Positions 43,529 to 51,968 of a DNA stretch of 64,000 nt are shown here, one piece after another. Each line of letters starts with the position of its first letter. The stretch's first letter is position 1. This DNA is from Runella rosea (GTDB lineage: Bacteria > Bacteroidota > Bacteroidia > Cytophagales > Spirosomataceae): NCBI RefSeq assembly GCF_003325355.1, contig NZ_CP030850.1, positions 3,038,001 to 3,102,000 of the forward strand. Reading direction: 5' to 3'. The position numbers were made by a program, and so were the translations under genes. The notes under the pieces were generated by a model. It was not told where the DNA came from and searched no databases. It was given only the letters and a program-made list of their open reading frames with translations.

Positions 43529-44716
43529 ATGAGTTCTGTAGAAAAAACAAAAACAGCAAATACTCCTATTATTCGGCGTATCCAAGACTTTATTTTCGCT
43601 GAATATGACTATCGACTCAACATTATTACAAACCACCTAGAACGAAGTCCTAAAAGTGCTTCTGAATGGGAATTTGTAAATGTCAGTGATATTGAAGTTG
43701 AGCTTTACGAATATGGGTTAAAGGGCTTTAAAGACCCTTTAAAAGCTCTATTAGGTTCAAAAGTAATTCCAAAATTTGACCCTTTTACGGAATATTTTAC
43801 CAGTCTTCCAAATTGGGATAAATCACAACCAGATTATATAGAAAAGCTGTCAGGATTTGTAAGAACTGATGATGATTGGTGGTGGAAGCAAATGTTTAAG
43901 AAATGGGTTGTTAGAGTCGTAGGTCAAGCAACCGGCAAAATCCCTTTTAATAAGCAGTGCCTTACATTAGTGGGAAAACAAAATGATGGTAAAACAACTT
44001 TTTTAGACTTTCTAATTCCAAATGCTTTAAAAAAATATGCAAAGAAAGGCTTTGATTTTGGCAGTAAAGACGGCAAAATATCATTAGTGCAGAACTTTCT
44101 CATAAACCTTGACGAATTAGCATCTTTTGATAAAAAAGAGCTAAACAATGAGTTTAAAACGGTTCTTTCTGAAGGTATGGTTAAATACAGACCATTATTT
44201 CAAAATACAGAAGTTCCATTTGCCCGGCGAGCGAGTTTTGCAGCAAGTACAAACCAATTCGAGTTTTTGACAGATGAAACTGGCAACGTCCGTTGGCTTC
44301 CTTTTGTGGTTAGAGAAATCCTTCATGATTCTGGTGGATTAAATGGCTATGAAGCTAATAATGACATAGACTTATTTTGGTCTCAAGCCTATGCCCTACT
44401 AAACGATACTTCTTTTGAATGTAACATGACTAAAGATGATATCTCACATCAAGAAACATTGAATCGTAGATTTTTACGTACTACGACCGAAATGGAAGTT
44501 TTGGAGAAATATTATAAACCTTCTGACAAAGGAGTATTTGAAGCCGTATTCTTAACAGCTTCAGATATTGAAAATGAACTAAAAGCAAAAGTCAACCTAA
44601 GACTTCATCGCAATCAAATAGGGCGAGCACTTCAGATAATGGGATATAACCAAGAAAGTAACTACAACTCCCGCAAAGGATATACGGTAAAGGGCTACTT
44701 TGTTACTAGGCTCTAA
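43529..44716 (+). CDS. VapE/VirE-family ATPase (replication of the element)
   Basis: 395 aa, P-loop protein of the virulence-associated E family common in satellites and genomic islands. Walker A GKQNDGKTT is at residues 149-157; the segment FLINLDELASFDKKELNNEFK carries the Walker B type acid, and EVPFARRASFAASTNQFEFLTDETGNVRWLPF is the typical VapE sensor region. It is expected to act as a helicase-like motor with a primase during replication of the element. The iteron-like region and primase gene immediately downstream fit this. Confidence 0.88.
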   Translation: MSSVEKTKTANTPIIRRIQDFIFAEYDYRLNIITNHLERSPKSASEWEFVNVSDIEVELYEYGLKGFKDPLKALLGSKVIPKFDPFTEYFTSLPNWDKSQPDYIEKLSGFVRTDDDWWWKQMFKKWVVRVVGQATGKIPFNKQCLTLVGKQNDGKTTFLDFLIPNALKKYAKKGFDFGSKDGKISLVQNFLINLDELASFDKKELNNEFKTVLSEGMVKYRPLFQNTEVPFARRASFAASTNQFEFLTDETGNVRWLPFVVREILHDSGGLNGYEANNDIDLFWSQAYALLNDTSFECNMTKDDISHQETLNRRFLRTTTEMEVLEKYYKPSDKGVFEAVFLTASDIENELKAKVNLRLHRNQIGRALQIMGYNQESNYNSRKGYTVKGYFVTRL

Positions 44717-44721
44717 TATTA

Positions 44722-44930
44722 ATTACTCGATTACTCGAATTAATATATATATCTCTTTATCAATGAATTACACCAATATCTTTCGAGTGAGTAAGTATTT
44801 TATTCATTCTACTGGAAACTCGAAATTATAAAAAGAAATAGAGTAAGTAAAAAATGTAAGTTACTCGAATCAGAAAGGATAATGCATTGATTTTCAGAGA
44901 TTTTATTAAGTGAGTAGAACGAGTAAATAG
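44722..44930. repeat. Iteron-like TTACTCGAAT repeats, candidate replication origin
   Basis: In the 328-bp non-coding stretch 44717-45044, TTACTCGAAT occurs at 44731-44740 and 44861-44870. Further ACTCGA copies are at 44725 and 44818, inverted TCGAGT at 44783, and GAGTAAGTA at 44789 and 44841. The surroundings are very AT-rich. Placement between the VapE ATPase and primase genes suggests an origin (inferred). Confidence 0.55.
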
Positions 44931-45044
44931 ATTTTGCCGCTAAAAGAAAAAGAAAAATCGTAGAGAGTTAAATAGTGTATTCTCCTAATAATGGAAATAA
45001 ATGTCCAAGCTTTTAATCATTTTTTTATCATAAACTTTTCAACC

Positions 45045-45944
45045 ATGCAAAACCGTATTTTTTTTGACAAAGAAACCATTGAACAGGCTAAAACTGTATC
45101 AATCCCTGTTTTTCTGCAAAGTATCGGCATAGAGCCATTAAAGACCGTTGGTAATGAATGGCTCTATCTTTCGCCTTTACGTAATGAGAAAACCGCTTCT
45201 TTTTATGTAAACACTTCCAAAAACTGTTTTACGGATTTTGGCGGCTCTGAACAAATGAAAGGGGATTCAATCCGATTAGTACAGATAGTTAATAACTGCC
45301 ACTTCAAAGAAGCCGTAAAAGTACTTTTAGGATTAGCCCCTCAAACCATCTCTTTTTCTTTCAGCGGTCATAGTACCTCAACTAAAAACGGTCTTACTGT
45401 AGCCGCTGTAAAACCCCTTACTCATACTGCTTTAATAAAGTACGTACAAAGCAGGGGTATAGCTCTAAATTTGGCAAAAGCATATTTGAATGAAGTACAC
45501 TATTTGAGCAACGACAAACCATACTTTGCCGTTGGATTTCGGAATGACAATGACGGCTTTGAACTCCGTAACAGTTTAGGGTTTAAGGGCAAAACAGCAA
45601 ACGGTGTATCAACTTTTGATTTAGGTACTGATTCAATAGCAGTTTTTGAAGGTTTCTTTGACTTTCTTTCTGCCTTACAACACTACGACAAACAAGCCCC
45701 CTCTATCAGTACTATTGTGCTCAATACTACTAATAATCTAAAAGCAGTTTTACCGATACTCGCCCAATACCGCCAAATCAATACTTTTTTAGATAATGAC
45801 AAAGCAGGACTACAAGCTTTAAAAACGCTGATAAATAGCTGTTTAAATGTCAAAAACTATGCGAGCTTACTGTACCCTAACCACAAAGATTTTAATGCTT
45901 ATCTATGTGAAAACAGTAACGTAAACCGCCTAAAAACGGCTTAA
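45045..45944 (+). CDS. Toprim-domain primase-like protein of the element
   Basis: 299 aa from the Met at 45045; an upstream in-frame ATG (44991) adds 18 unrelated residues. The N-terminal part mimics a CHC2 zinc finger (WLYLSPLRNEKTASFYVNTSKNCFTDFGG...GDSIRLVQ) but lacks most zinc ligands. The toprim domain has IAVFEGFFDFLSAL (Glu) and INTFLDNDKAGLQAL (Asp-x-Asp). This type is frequent in Bacteroidota mobilisable elements. It probably primes DNA synthesis with the VapE ATPase. Confidence 0.87.
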   Translation: MQNRIFFDKETIEQAKTVSIPVFLQSIGIEPLKTVGNEWLYLSPLRNEKTASFYVNTSKNCFTDFGGSEQMKGDSIRLVQIVNNCHFKEAVKVLLGLAPQTISFSFSGHSTSTKNGLTVAAVKPLTHTALIKYVQSRGIALNLAKAYLNEVHYLSNDKPYFAVGFRNDNDGFELRNSLGFKGKTANGVSTFDLGTDSIAVFEGFFDFLSALQHYDKQAPSISTIVLNTTNNLKAVLPILAQYRQINTFLDNDKAGLQALKTLINSCLNVKNYASLLYPNHKDFNAYLCENSNVNRLKTA

Positions 45945-45997
45945 CCGCTAGGTAACTTAAAAGCAACTGATTTTGTAACCATTTATTAACTGATATT

Positions 45998-46390
45998 ATG
46001 ACCACTAAAAAAAAGTGTGCCGTATGTGGCAAACGATTTGAAGCAAAAAGAAGTGATACGTTGTATTGTTCGGCTCAATGCAAACAACACGCCCACTATA
46101 AACGAAGTGCGACGAAAGAAACCGACACTCCCCAAGAAGTTTTTTATATGGATGAGTACAACGAAGTAGAAAAAGTACAGAAAGAAATGGAGTTAATTAC
46201 CTACTGTTTTTTACGTCGTAATCTTAACGCAGATGCCACCGTTGAGGAAATTTTAAGATACATTCAAAGTGTTTGGGATTATGGTCAATTATGGGAAAAT
46301 TTTTGGGAAACAAAACCCTTTATTGAATACAGAAACAGATTCTTGAACGGAGAAGTCAAAATATTTTCTAAACGCCCTCAACCCCAATAA
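45998..46390 (+). CDS. Small zinc-ribbon protein
   Basis: 130 aa. Residues 4-30 form a treble-clef zinc ribbon (CAVCGKRF then YCSAQCKQH), like that of small Bacteroidota mobile-element proteins. The rest is acidic/helical with no recognised domain. The stop codon lies within the long palindrome at 46382. Function unknown; it closes the core gene set of the element. Confidence 0.75.
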   Translation: MTTKKKCAVCGKRFEAKRSDTLYCSAQCKQHAHYKRSATKETDTPQEVFYMDEYNEVEKVQKEMELITYCFLRRNLNADATVEEILRYIQSVWDYGQLWENFWETKPFIEYRNRFLNGEVKIFSKRPQPQ

Positions 46391-46432
46391 ATGAAAACAG
46401 CCACATTATGTGGCTGTTTTCATTTATTGGGG
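46382..46432. terminator. Long bidirectional hairpin between core genes and cargo operon
   Basis: Two perfect 25-bp arms (beginning CCCCAATAAATG) around a single T at 46407. It overlaps the stop codon of the zinc-ribbon gene and lies 10 bp before the end of the convergent DUF2075 gene. It contains GGCTGTTTTC on one strand and its complement on the other, and ends transcripts from both sides. Confidence 0.8.
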
Positions 46433-46442
46433 CATTTAATAA

Positions 46443-48299
46443 CTAATACTTAAGCCTTTCCTTAAAATATTTTTTAACCTCTGGATTTGTGAAGAATACA
46501 TAACATCCTTTCATTCCTCGTGTCATTAAGGTTCTGTATGTATTTTTTATGATTTTATCTAATGTTACCACTGCGCCGGGGTCTTTGGCCAAAAGGCTTT
46601 TATAGCCTCTTACGGACATATCAGATTTAGCTCGCTTGTCAGGTTTACCAATCAAATCTCCATTTTCAATGGCTAAATCATCACCGACAATTACACCAAT
46701 ATAATCTACTTCTAGCCCTTGACATGTATGTATACAACCAATTTCGTTTACAGATTCAGGTGCTATAATCCATAAGCTGCCATCAGTAGTAAGATTCCAA
46801 CGCATTTTAAAGCTATATTCAGGTATTACTACATCATAAAGTGCTCCATTCTTCTTACTAGCCCATTCCCAACAGTAGCCCGCTACCATTCGGGCTTTAT
46901 TATTTAGTTTATTTTTCGCTAGAATTTCTTTCTTTAATTCTGTAGGATCATCAAAGATTCTAAAATCATAGTTGAGGTCTTTAATGGAATCGTTTGCTGT
47001 CTCTCTTATTTGTAAGACATCATCCAACCAAGCTAAATATCCATCAGAGCCACCACATCTAAATTGAGAGCTTAACGTCATATAATGGGTGTTTGCCCCC
47101 AGTTTATCAGCCCACATTTGTATCTCTTTCTTCTCTCCAATATCATTTAAATGTATTTTTTGGTCTTCGTCTATAAAAAATACTGAGAATTTAGAAGATG
47201 CTATTATCTCTTTTATTTGGTTCTCACCTAAGTTACTATACAAACCTGACTTTTCATTTAGTCGGTGGGCTTCATCCACAATCAATACATCATAAATATT
47301 GTTTTTTGATTCTGTAAAAGCTCCTGAACCTTTGAATAAATTTGATATATCCGTTTTTCTGAATGACTCTGTTAATTTATTTTCATATACTGCTCTAGGT
47401 GCTGCATTTTTAGAAACATACATTGAAACCATTTGAAGTGACGTTAGCTTTACCAATAGATTAATGGCTACTACTGACTTACCTGTCCCCGGCCCACCTT
47501 CAACAATCAGAACATTTTTATTCTTAGAATTAGATTGTCTTGCTAAAGCTAATGCATTCTCATATACAAGTTTCTGGTCATCTATCATTATAAATTCCTG
47601 ATTCCCCTTTAGCAGTGATACCATACTATCGGACAAGCTTTTGGAAGGTCTAATTTTCCCGCTATCAATACGGAACATGATTTTTGACTTATCACCGTAT
47701 TTGACATGAGTTTTAATAAACTCCTGAAGCTTCGCTGCATCATTTTTTAGGAAGACTGGTGCTTTATCAATGTATTCCTGATAAAATGCATTTTTGATGA
47801 TATTATCATTGTGGTAATTATGAAGGTATGCACAGGGTTTTAACAAAATGCCCTCACTTTGCACTGTTTCGTTAAAATTATTTAATAGGGATGCATAGGA
47901 CCATGCTTGATATGATGGGTGATTGGTTTCTGTAGACCCATGTTGAAATCGAGTAATAACTACCCCATCTTTTGCTGTCAATTCTGCTTTCTCCCATTGT
48001 TTAAGCTCAACTAAAATTGCGCTATCTCTTCCTGAACTATCTTGACCTGTTAGAATAAAATCAATCCTCTTAGAAGTCATTGGAATCTGATACTCAATTA
48101 CCACTCCGCAATCGTTGGGTATTTCGGAATCGTTTAAAACACGGTCCATATATGATAGTGATTCTCTCCATGACCTTATTTCACTTGAAGATGTTGACCG
48201 ATTAAGACGCGACTCAAAAAAATTAAGAATGATGTTATCGATATTGTTTGAAAAGATATCTTTACCGAATTCAGCTTTAGAAGCTTGATAGACAATCAT
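46443..48299 (-). CDS. PD-(D/E)XK nuclease-DUF2075 helicase fusion
   Basis: 618 aa. Residues 65-105 carry a PD-(D/E)XK nuclease core: Asp80 in KRIDFIL and Glu98-x-Lys100 in ILVELKQW. The DUF2075 superfamily 1 helicase follows: Walker A EGGPGTGKSVVA (268-275), Walker B VLIVDEAHRLNEK (342-345), SSQFRCGG motif, and CIHTCQGLEVDYIGV and RTLMTRGMKGCYVF late in the protein. DUF2075 helicases are related to the helicase part of Schlafen proteins. It is last in a three-gene operon, 15 bp after the MazG gene. Nucleic-acid degradation or unwinding in anti-phage defence is inferred. Confidence 0.92.
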   Translation of the reverse strand: MIVYQASKAEFGKDIFSNNIDNIILNFFESRLNRSTSSSEIRSWRESLSYMDRVLNDSEIPNDCGVVIEYQIPMTSKRIDFILTGQDSSGRDSAILVELKQWEKAELTAKDGVVITRFQHGSTETNHPSYQAWSYASLLNNFNETVQSEGILLKPCAYLHNYHNDNIIKNAFYQEYIDKAPVFLKNDAAKLQEFIKTHVKYGDKSKIMFRIDSGKIRPSKSLSDSMVSLLKGNQEFIMIDDQKLVYENALALARQSNSKNKNVLIVEGGPGTGKSVVAINLLVKLTSLQMVSMYVSKNAAPRAVYENKLTESFRKTDISNLFKGSGAFTESKNNIYDVLIVDEAHRLNEKSGLYSNLGENQIKEIIASSKFSVFFIDEDQKIHLNDIGEKKEIQMWADKLGANTHYMTLSSQFRCGGSDGYLAWLDDVLQIRETANDSIKDLNYDFRIFDDPTELKKEILAKNKLNNKARMVAGYCWEWASKKNGALYDVVIPEYSFKMRWNLTTDGSLWIIAPESVNEIGCIHTCQGLEVDYIGVIVGDDLAIENGDLIGKPDKRAKSDMSVRGYKSLLAKDPGAVVTLDKIIKNTYRTLMTRGMKGCYVFFTNPEVKKYFKERLKY

Positions 48300-48314
48300 A
48301 TTAAGGTTTAGGTT

Positions 48315-48644
48315 TTATAATTCAGTGTATTTTTTGGCAGTACCTTTAGCTTTTTCTACAGGGTATTTTTCAGCATTTTTTTGAATTTTATCTAATACCA
48401 AATCCCTGACATTAAGATTATATTTATCGGCAAGCAGTATGCAAAAAGCTAAAATGTCAGCAAGTTCTTCTTTGACTTTTTCTGTTTTGGCCTCTTTAAA
48501 GTCTTTCCACAAAAACACCTCTAACAACTCGTTCGCCTCTATCGAAATAGCAATAGCCAAATCTTTGGGATTATGAAACTGTTCCCAATCCCTTTCATTT
48601 CTGAAATCAATAAGTTTTTGTCTTAATTCCTCAAAATCTGACAT
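48315..48644 (-). CDS. MazG-like nucleotide pyrophosphohydrolase
   Basis: 109 aa, a single MazG/dCTP-pyrophosphatase domain. Metal-binding acids: Glu36 and Glu39 in IEANELLEVF, Glu60 and Asp63 in EELADILAF. The C-terminus KIQKNAEKYPVEKAKGTAKKY is characteristic of the short DCTPP1-like branch. It hydrolyses a (d)NTP to the monophosphate and pyrophosphate. It starts 3 bp after the TPR/peptidase gene and precedes the helicase-nuclease gene, so the three are one operon. Nucleotide depletion or sensing on infection would fit a defence role; that is inferred. Confidence 0.9.
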   Translation of the reverse strand: MSDFEELRQKLIDFRNERDWEQFHNPKDLAIAISIEANELLEVFLWKDFKEAKTEKVKEELADILAFCILLADKYNLNVRDLVLDKIQKNAEKYPVEKAKGTAKKYTEL

Positions 48645-48647
48645 TGG

Positions 48648-50627
48648 TTATCTTTTTACCAAAGTTTTAGCTAATTCATATTCCTTATCAAAGGGTAACT
48701 GAAGCATTTTATGCATTTCTGGGTTGAAAAGTTTCCACGTAACATAATAAAAGGCTAATAAGTGATAGCCGCTAAACTCTACATTTGGGATAGCGGCAAT
48801 TTTGTAGCCTTTTTTATCAGGGGAAATACCTTGAGTACCCAACATAGCTATTTCAACCGCTACTTTTTGCAATTCTGATATTGAGGCATTTTGATATTTT
48901 TCTAAAGCACTCACCATGTACATAACTACCGCCATATTTATATCTTGGTCTTCATGGTTCTTAAGAAATATTTCCAACTCTTTTTCTCTGAGTGGGTTTT
49001 GAGTATTTATATCAAATGGGTCTTTTTCAATTTCATTTAATAATTCTAAAGGGTCTAACCGTTGATTTCGGTATTTACTTTCATCCACCAATTCAAAGTA
49101 CCCTGAGACTTTCAAGTCATTTGCCCAGTTTTGTACTAATTCATATTCTTCTGCGGGTTCTTTATCCTTACTATAATCCTGATATTCAGCTATAAACTTT
49201 TCAGCCTGTTTCAATTCAAAAGGGCTACCTTTCATCTGTGTCACAAAATCTACTCCATAAAGGTTTTTAAAGTGAATAGCGTTAACCAGATTGTAAATCT
49301 TTGACGTTGATAATACTCCTTTAGGACTTAAGTCAACGACTTTGGGATTAGTAACAGCCTCTTTTCCTTCCTGATTCATTATGTAAAGAGATATGAACTG
49401 GAATGGCCTTAACTCTTTGTAGTTCTGAAAAAGAAAATCTTCAATAAACAAATCTATGGGTGTATTGAAAATTTGCCGGTTAATTCCACTAAAAAGCTCT
49501 TCAGCAAACCGCGCTAGTGATTCTTCAGGTATACCCTCCTTTGAAAGTCGTAGTAAATCTTTTTCAAGGGAACGGATAAAACCTTGCTTGTGATGTTGTG
49601 TGCTTGTAAAAAGGGAGTTATTGCCAGTTTTACGGGCTTGAGTAATAAAATCAAGGTGAACCAGTTCATGCATTATTAAATGCTGATAGCCAGGTCTATT
49701 ACTTTTAAACTTGATTATATGCTCTTGCCGATTATAATTTTCGGCTACTTCTAGTTTTGCAACAGTTGGAATAGAATCATCCTGTATCTGAAGCACTTTT
49801 TTTCCTGACTGATTTTCAAGCCTTTGAATATAGCTTTTAACTATATCATTGATTTTTTCATTTTCAATTAATCTTCGGCTGACGTTGGTTACAATTTCTA
49901 AAGCATACTTGTACATAGTGTTTTTACTATCCACAAGCTTTAACGTATCACAACCTTTCTCAAAAGCGGTTACGAGGTCGTTTTCTTTTTCTGCTAATAC
50001 GGCCAAAGCATAATGTGTATTTGGATAAGCAGTATTTATACTTATGGCTTTATCAAAATACTTTTTTGCTTCTTTGTACTTTTGGTTCTCCATTAGAACA
50101 GCCCCGATATTATTTAAGGCAATATTATTGCTCGGGTCTACTAAAACAGCTTGGTCATAATATTTCATTGCTGTTTCAACATCGTTTTGATGCCTTGCAA
50201 AAATATTACCCATCATTATCAAAGCCCACTTGTTTTTTGGGTCCCAACATAAAGCATCAATCAATTGATTAATTGCCTCGGTCTGATTTCCTTCATCAGA
50301 ATGGATTTGGCCTAAAATCCTGTAATACTCTGAATTTGTAGGGTTTTTCTTAATAAGTTCTTTTAATAATGGCTTAGCTTCAGAGAATTTACCTTTTTCA
50401 CAAAGGGTGATTATTTTTCTATAGTCAGTATCATTCTCTGAAATTTTAGGAATATTTATCTCAATGACTACTTGATTTCCTTTGATACTGATTGCAGGCT
50501 TATAACCTCCATACTCATAGTAGTCACTAAGCAAAACTTTAAGTTTTTCTTCGTCCACTTCTCCGTTTACTGTGGCACTTGGAAAAAGCTCCAAGAAAAA
50601 ATCGTCTATATTATGAATGATAATCAT
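48648..50627 (-). CDS. TPR-repeat protein with HExxH metallopeptidase motif
   Basis: 659 aa from the Met at 50627; the upstream Met at 50651 lies inside the -7 box and is unlikely. After an N-terminal segment, about five TPR units (residues 67-227; for example LGQIHSDEGNQTEAINQLIDAL and IGAVLMENQKYKEAKKYFDKA) are followed by a zinc-metallopeptidase-like domain with IMHELVHLDF, residues 320-324 HELVH. A candidate third ligand is the Glu in PIDLFIEDFLF. The C-terminal ~200 residues are unrecognised. First gene of the cargo operon; TPRs probably bind a partner or trigger and the peptidase acts in cis or trans. No close family was recognised. Confidence 0.85.
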   Translation of the reverse strand: MIIIHNIDDFFLELFPSATVNGEVDEEKLKVLLSDYYEYGGYKPAISIKGNQVVIEINIPKISENDTDYRKIITLCEKGKFSEAKPLLKELIKKNPTNSEYYRILGQIHSDEGNQTEAINQLIDALCWDPKNKWALIMMGNIFARHQNDVETAMKYYDQAVLVDPSNNIALNNIGAVLMENQKYKEAKKYFDKAISINTAYPNTHYALAVLAEKENDLVTAFEKGCDTLKLVDSKNTMYKYALEIVTNVSRRLIENEKINDIVKSYIQRLENQSGKKVLQIQDDSIPTVAKLEVAENYNRQEHIIKFKSNRPGYQHLIMHELVHLDFITQARKTGNNSLFTSTQHHKQGFIRSLEKDLLRLSKEGIPEESLARFAEELFSGINRQIFNTPIDLFIEDFLFQNYKELRPFQFISLYIMNQEGKEAVTNPKVVDLSPKGVLSTSKIYNLVNAIHFKNLYGVDFVTQMKGSPFELKQAEKFIAEYQDYSKDKEPAEEYELVQNWANDLKVSGYFELVDESKYRNQRLDPLELLNEIEKDPFDINTQNPLREKELEIFLKNHEDQDINMAVVMYMVSALEKYQNASISELQKVAVEIAMLGTQGISPDKKGYKIAAIPNVEFSGYHLLAFYYVTWKLFNPEMHKMLQLPFDKEYELAKTLVKR

Positions 50628-50648
50628 TAAAATCTTAAGGTTAATATC

Positions 50649-50656
50649 CAAAAATA
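50649..50656 (-). promoter_or_regulatory. -7 promoter box of the cargo operon
   Basis: Minus-strand TATTTTTG matches TAnnTTTG, 22 bp before the Met at 50627. It overlaps the upstream in-frame Met (50651), which therefore is not the start. Confidence 0.5.
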
Positions 50657-50696
50657 CACTCTAGAAGTGAATCTAGCACACTGTAAGAAGAAGTGA

Positions 50697-50736
50697 TAAA
50701 AAAAATACCTGACAATCCGCTGATTATCAGGTATTT
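50697..50736 (-). terminator. Terminator at the right end of the element
   Basis: Stem AAATACCTGA/TCAGGTATTT (50703-50712 and 50727-50736), with an eight-base T-run on the minus strand. It ends the tRNA-Asn transcript just inside the element, replacing the terminator now at 40961. Confidence 0.75.
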
Positions 50737-50747
50737 ACATTTTTGTT

Positions 50748-50761
50748 GCTCCCGAGGCTGG
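50748..50761. other. Right attachment site within tRNA-Asn
   Basis: GCTCCCGAGGCTGG covers the last nucleotides of the tRNA acceptor stem and part of the T stem. It repeats exactly at 41003-41016. Confidence 0.75.
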
Positions 50762-50822
50762 GCTCGAACCAGCGACCCTCTGATTAACAGTCAGATGCTC
50801 TAACCGACTGAGCTACTCGGGA
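50749..50822 (-). tRNA. tRNA-Asn (GTT)
   Basis: 74 nt. Acceptor stem TCCCGAG pairs with CTCGGGA, discriminator G. D arm AGCTCAGTCGGTTAGAGC, anticodon stem TCTGA/TCAGA around loop CTGTTAA (anticodon GTT), and T arm CTGGTTCGAGCCCAG are all in place. CCA is not encoded (GCAAC follows), as is common in Bacteroidota. Its 3' end is the insertion site of the element at 41003-50761. Confidence 0.97.
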
Positions 50823-50858
50823 ATTTGGACACCTACGTCGTTTCCGATTTTGGTGGTG

Positions 50859-50889
50859 CAAAAGTAAGTAGTTCAGTATTTCAATGCAA
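50859..50889 (-). promoter_or_regulatory. Promoter of tRNA-Asn
   Basis: On the minus strand a TTG (50887-50889), 20 bp, then TACTTTTG (50859-50866), matching the Bacteroidota -33/-7 pattern, 37 bp before the tRNA 5' end. Confidence 0.55.
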
Positions 50890-51006
50890 GAACTTTTTGA
50901 AAAAACTTTGTTTCTTTTTCGCTTATTGCCTGACATTCTATGGGTTAAACCTGCCAAAAAAGACAGATAAATAAATCACTCAACGGTAAAAAGAGGCAAA
51001 AACTTC

Positions 51007-51282
51007 CTAAACTCGCTCCAAAATAAGTGCCTTGATGCGCTGTGCGTCGCTTTTTGTAAAGTTTTCAATGACAATTTCAGGCCTTGCACGTGGAATCACC
51101 CGGATGGTCGCGAAGAACATACCACTGTCAATTTCAACGCCAGAGATATCGCTATAAAACACAAATTGCTCGGTGCCGCCGATGAGTTTTCTCATTTTAA
51201 AACTTACCCCTTTGTCGGTCAACTGAACCTCATTCGGCCTAACGGGGTCTTTTATACTGCTTGATTTGAATACTTCGTTCAT
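51007..51282 (-). CDS. Small PH-like domain protein of unknown function
   Basis: 91 aa, no signal peptide or membrane segment. Alternating beta strands (VQLTDKGVSFKMRKLIGG, QFVFYSDISGVEIDSG, MFFATIRVIPRAR, EIVIENFTKSDAQRIKALI) suggest a bacterial pleckstrin-homology-like fold. It precedes rsmG by 32 bp in the minus direction and may share its transcript. No specific function can be assigned. Confidence 0.6.
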   Translation of the reverse strand: MNEVFKSSSIKDPVRPNEVQLTDKGVSFKMRKLIGGTEQFVFYSDISGVEIDSGMFFATIRVIPRARPEIVIENFTKSDAQRIKALILERV

Positions 51283-51314
51283 GAGTTTAAAATTTAACGT
51301 ATAATAGCAGGATA

Positions 51315-51947
51315 TTATCCTATGGGTACATAAACAATTTTTTTTGTCTCAAAGAATTCTTCTTCAAAGAAATCCTGAAGTTCAAAGATACGGCTTTTAC
51401 GCTTTAGTTCGGCTAATTCCTCGTCCAAATCGCCTCCCTTCAGTGCTAAAATACCGTTTGTGATGGGGTGAACATGATTGCGGCTGATTTTACTACGAAC
51501 CCAACTATACAGCGGCGCAATACGCGTAACCGCTCTCGTAACCACAAAGTCGTAGTCTCCATCGGCCTGTTCGGCCCGACAATGTTCTGCGCGAACATTT
51601 TTCAAATCAAGGGCATTGGCGATTTCTTGCACAACTTTGATTTTCTTCCCGATGCTATCCACCAAATGGAACTCTGATTCAGGAAATAGAATTGCCAAGG
51701 GAATCCCGGGGAATCCACCGCCAGTACCTACATCTAAAATATTAGCAAACTCTCTGAATTTTACCACTTTGGCAATGCTCATCGAGTGCAATACGTGGCG
51801 CTCGTAAAGATTTTCCACATCTTGCCGCGAAATGACATTAATCTGTGCGTTCCAGAAAGCATACAGCTCTTGCAGTTGACCAAATTGTGCTTTTTGCTGA
51901 GGCGATAATTTTGGAAAATATTTTTCTACTATTTGCATATCATTCAT
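51315..51947 (-). CDS. rsmG: 16S rRNA m7G527 methyltransferase RsmG (GidB)
   Basis: 210 aa, the usual length. SAM-binding NILDVGTGGGFPGIPLAILFP, FHLVDSIGKKIKVVQEIANAL and FVVTRAVTRIAPLY are the diagnostic RsmG motifs. It methylates N7 of G527 in the 530 loop of 16S rRNA. It starts 21 bp after the stop of the upstream GT2 gene on the minus strand. Confidence 0.96.
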   Translation of the reverse strand: MNDMQIVEKYFPKLSPQQKAQFGQLQELYAFWNAQINVISRQDVENLYERHVLHSMSIAKVVKFREFANILDVGTGGGFPGIPLAILFPESEFHLVDSIGKKIKVVQEIANALDLKNVRAEHCRAEQADGDYDFVVTRAVTRIAPLYSWVRSKISRNHVHPITNGILALKGGDLDEELAELKRKSRIFELQDFFEEEFFETKKIVYVPIG

Positions 51948-51968
51948 GTTTTACTGATTCATTGGGGG

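Larger units (their letters stand above)
41003..50761. mobile_element. Integrated element in tRNA-Asn
   Basis: About 9.8 kb, visibly more AT-rich than its flanks, bounded by a 14-bp direct repeat of the tRNA-Asn 3' end. It encodes an XRE repressor, a small Cro-like protein, a tyrosine integrase, a VapE-like ATPase, a primase-like protein and a zinc-ribbon protein, then a three-gene cargo operon. No relaxase, coupling protein, capsid or tail gene is present, so it is a phage-satellite-like or mobilisable element rather than a conjugative one. A terminator inside the right end (50697) serves the tRNA gene after insertion. Confidence 0.8.

Noticed and set aside
45998-46432. Long palindrome at 46382 as an insertion-element end
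   Set aside because: It is better explained as a bidirectional terminator between convergent genes; no second copy or target duplication is seen.
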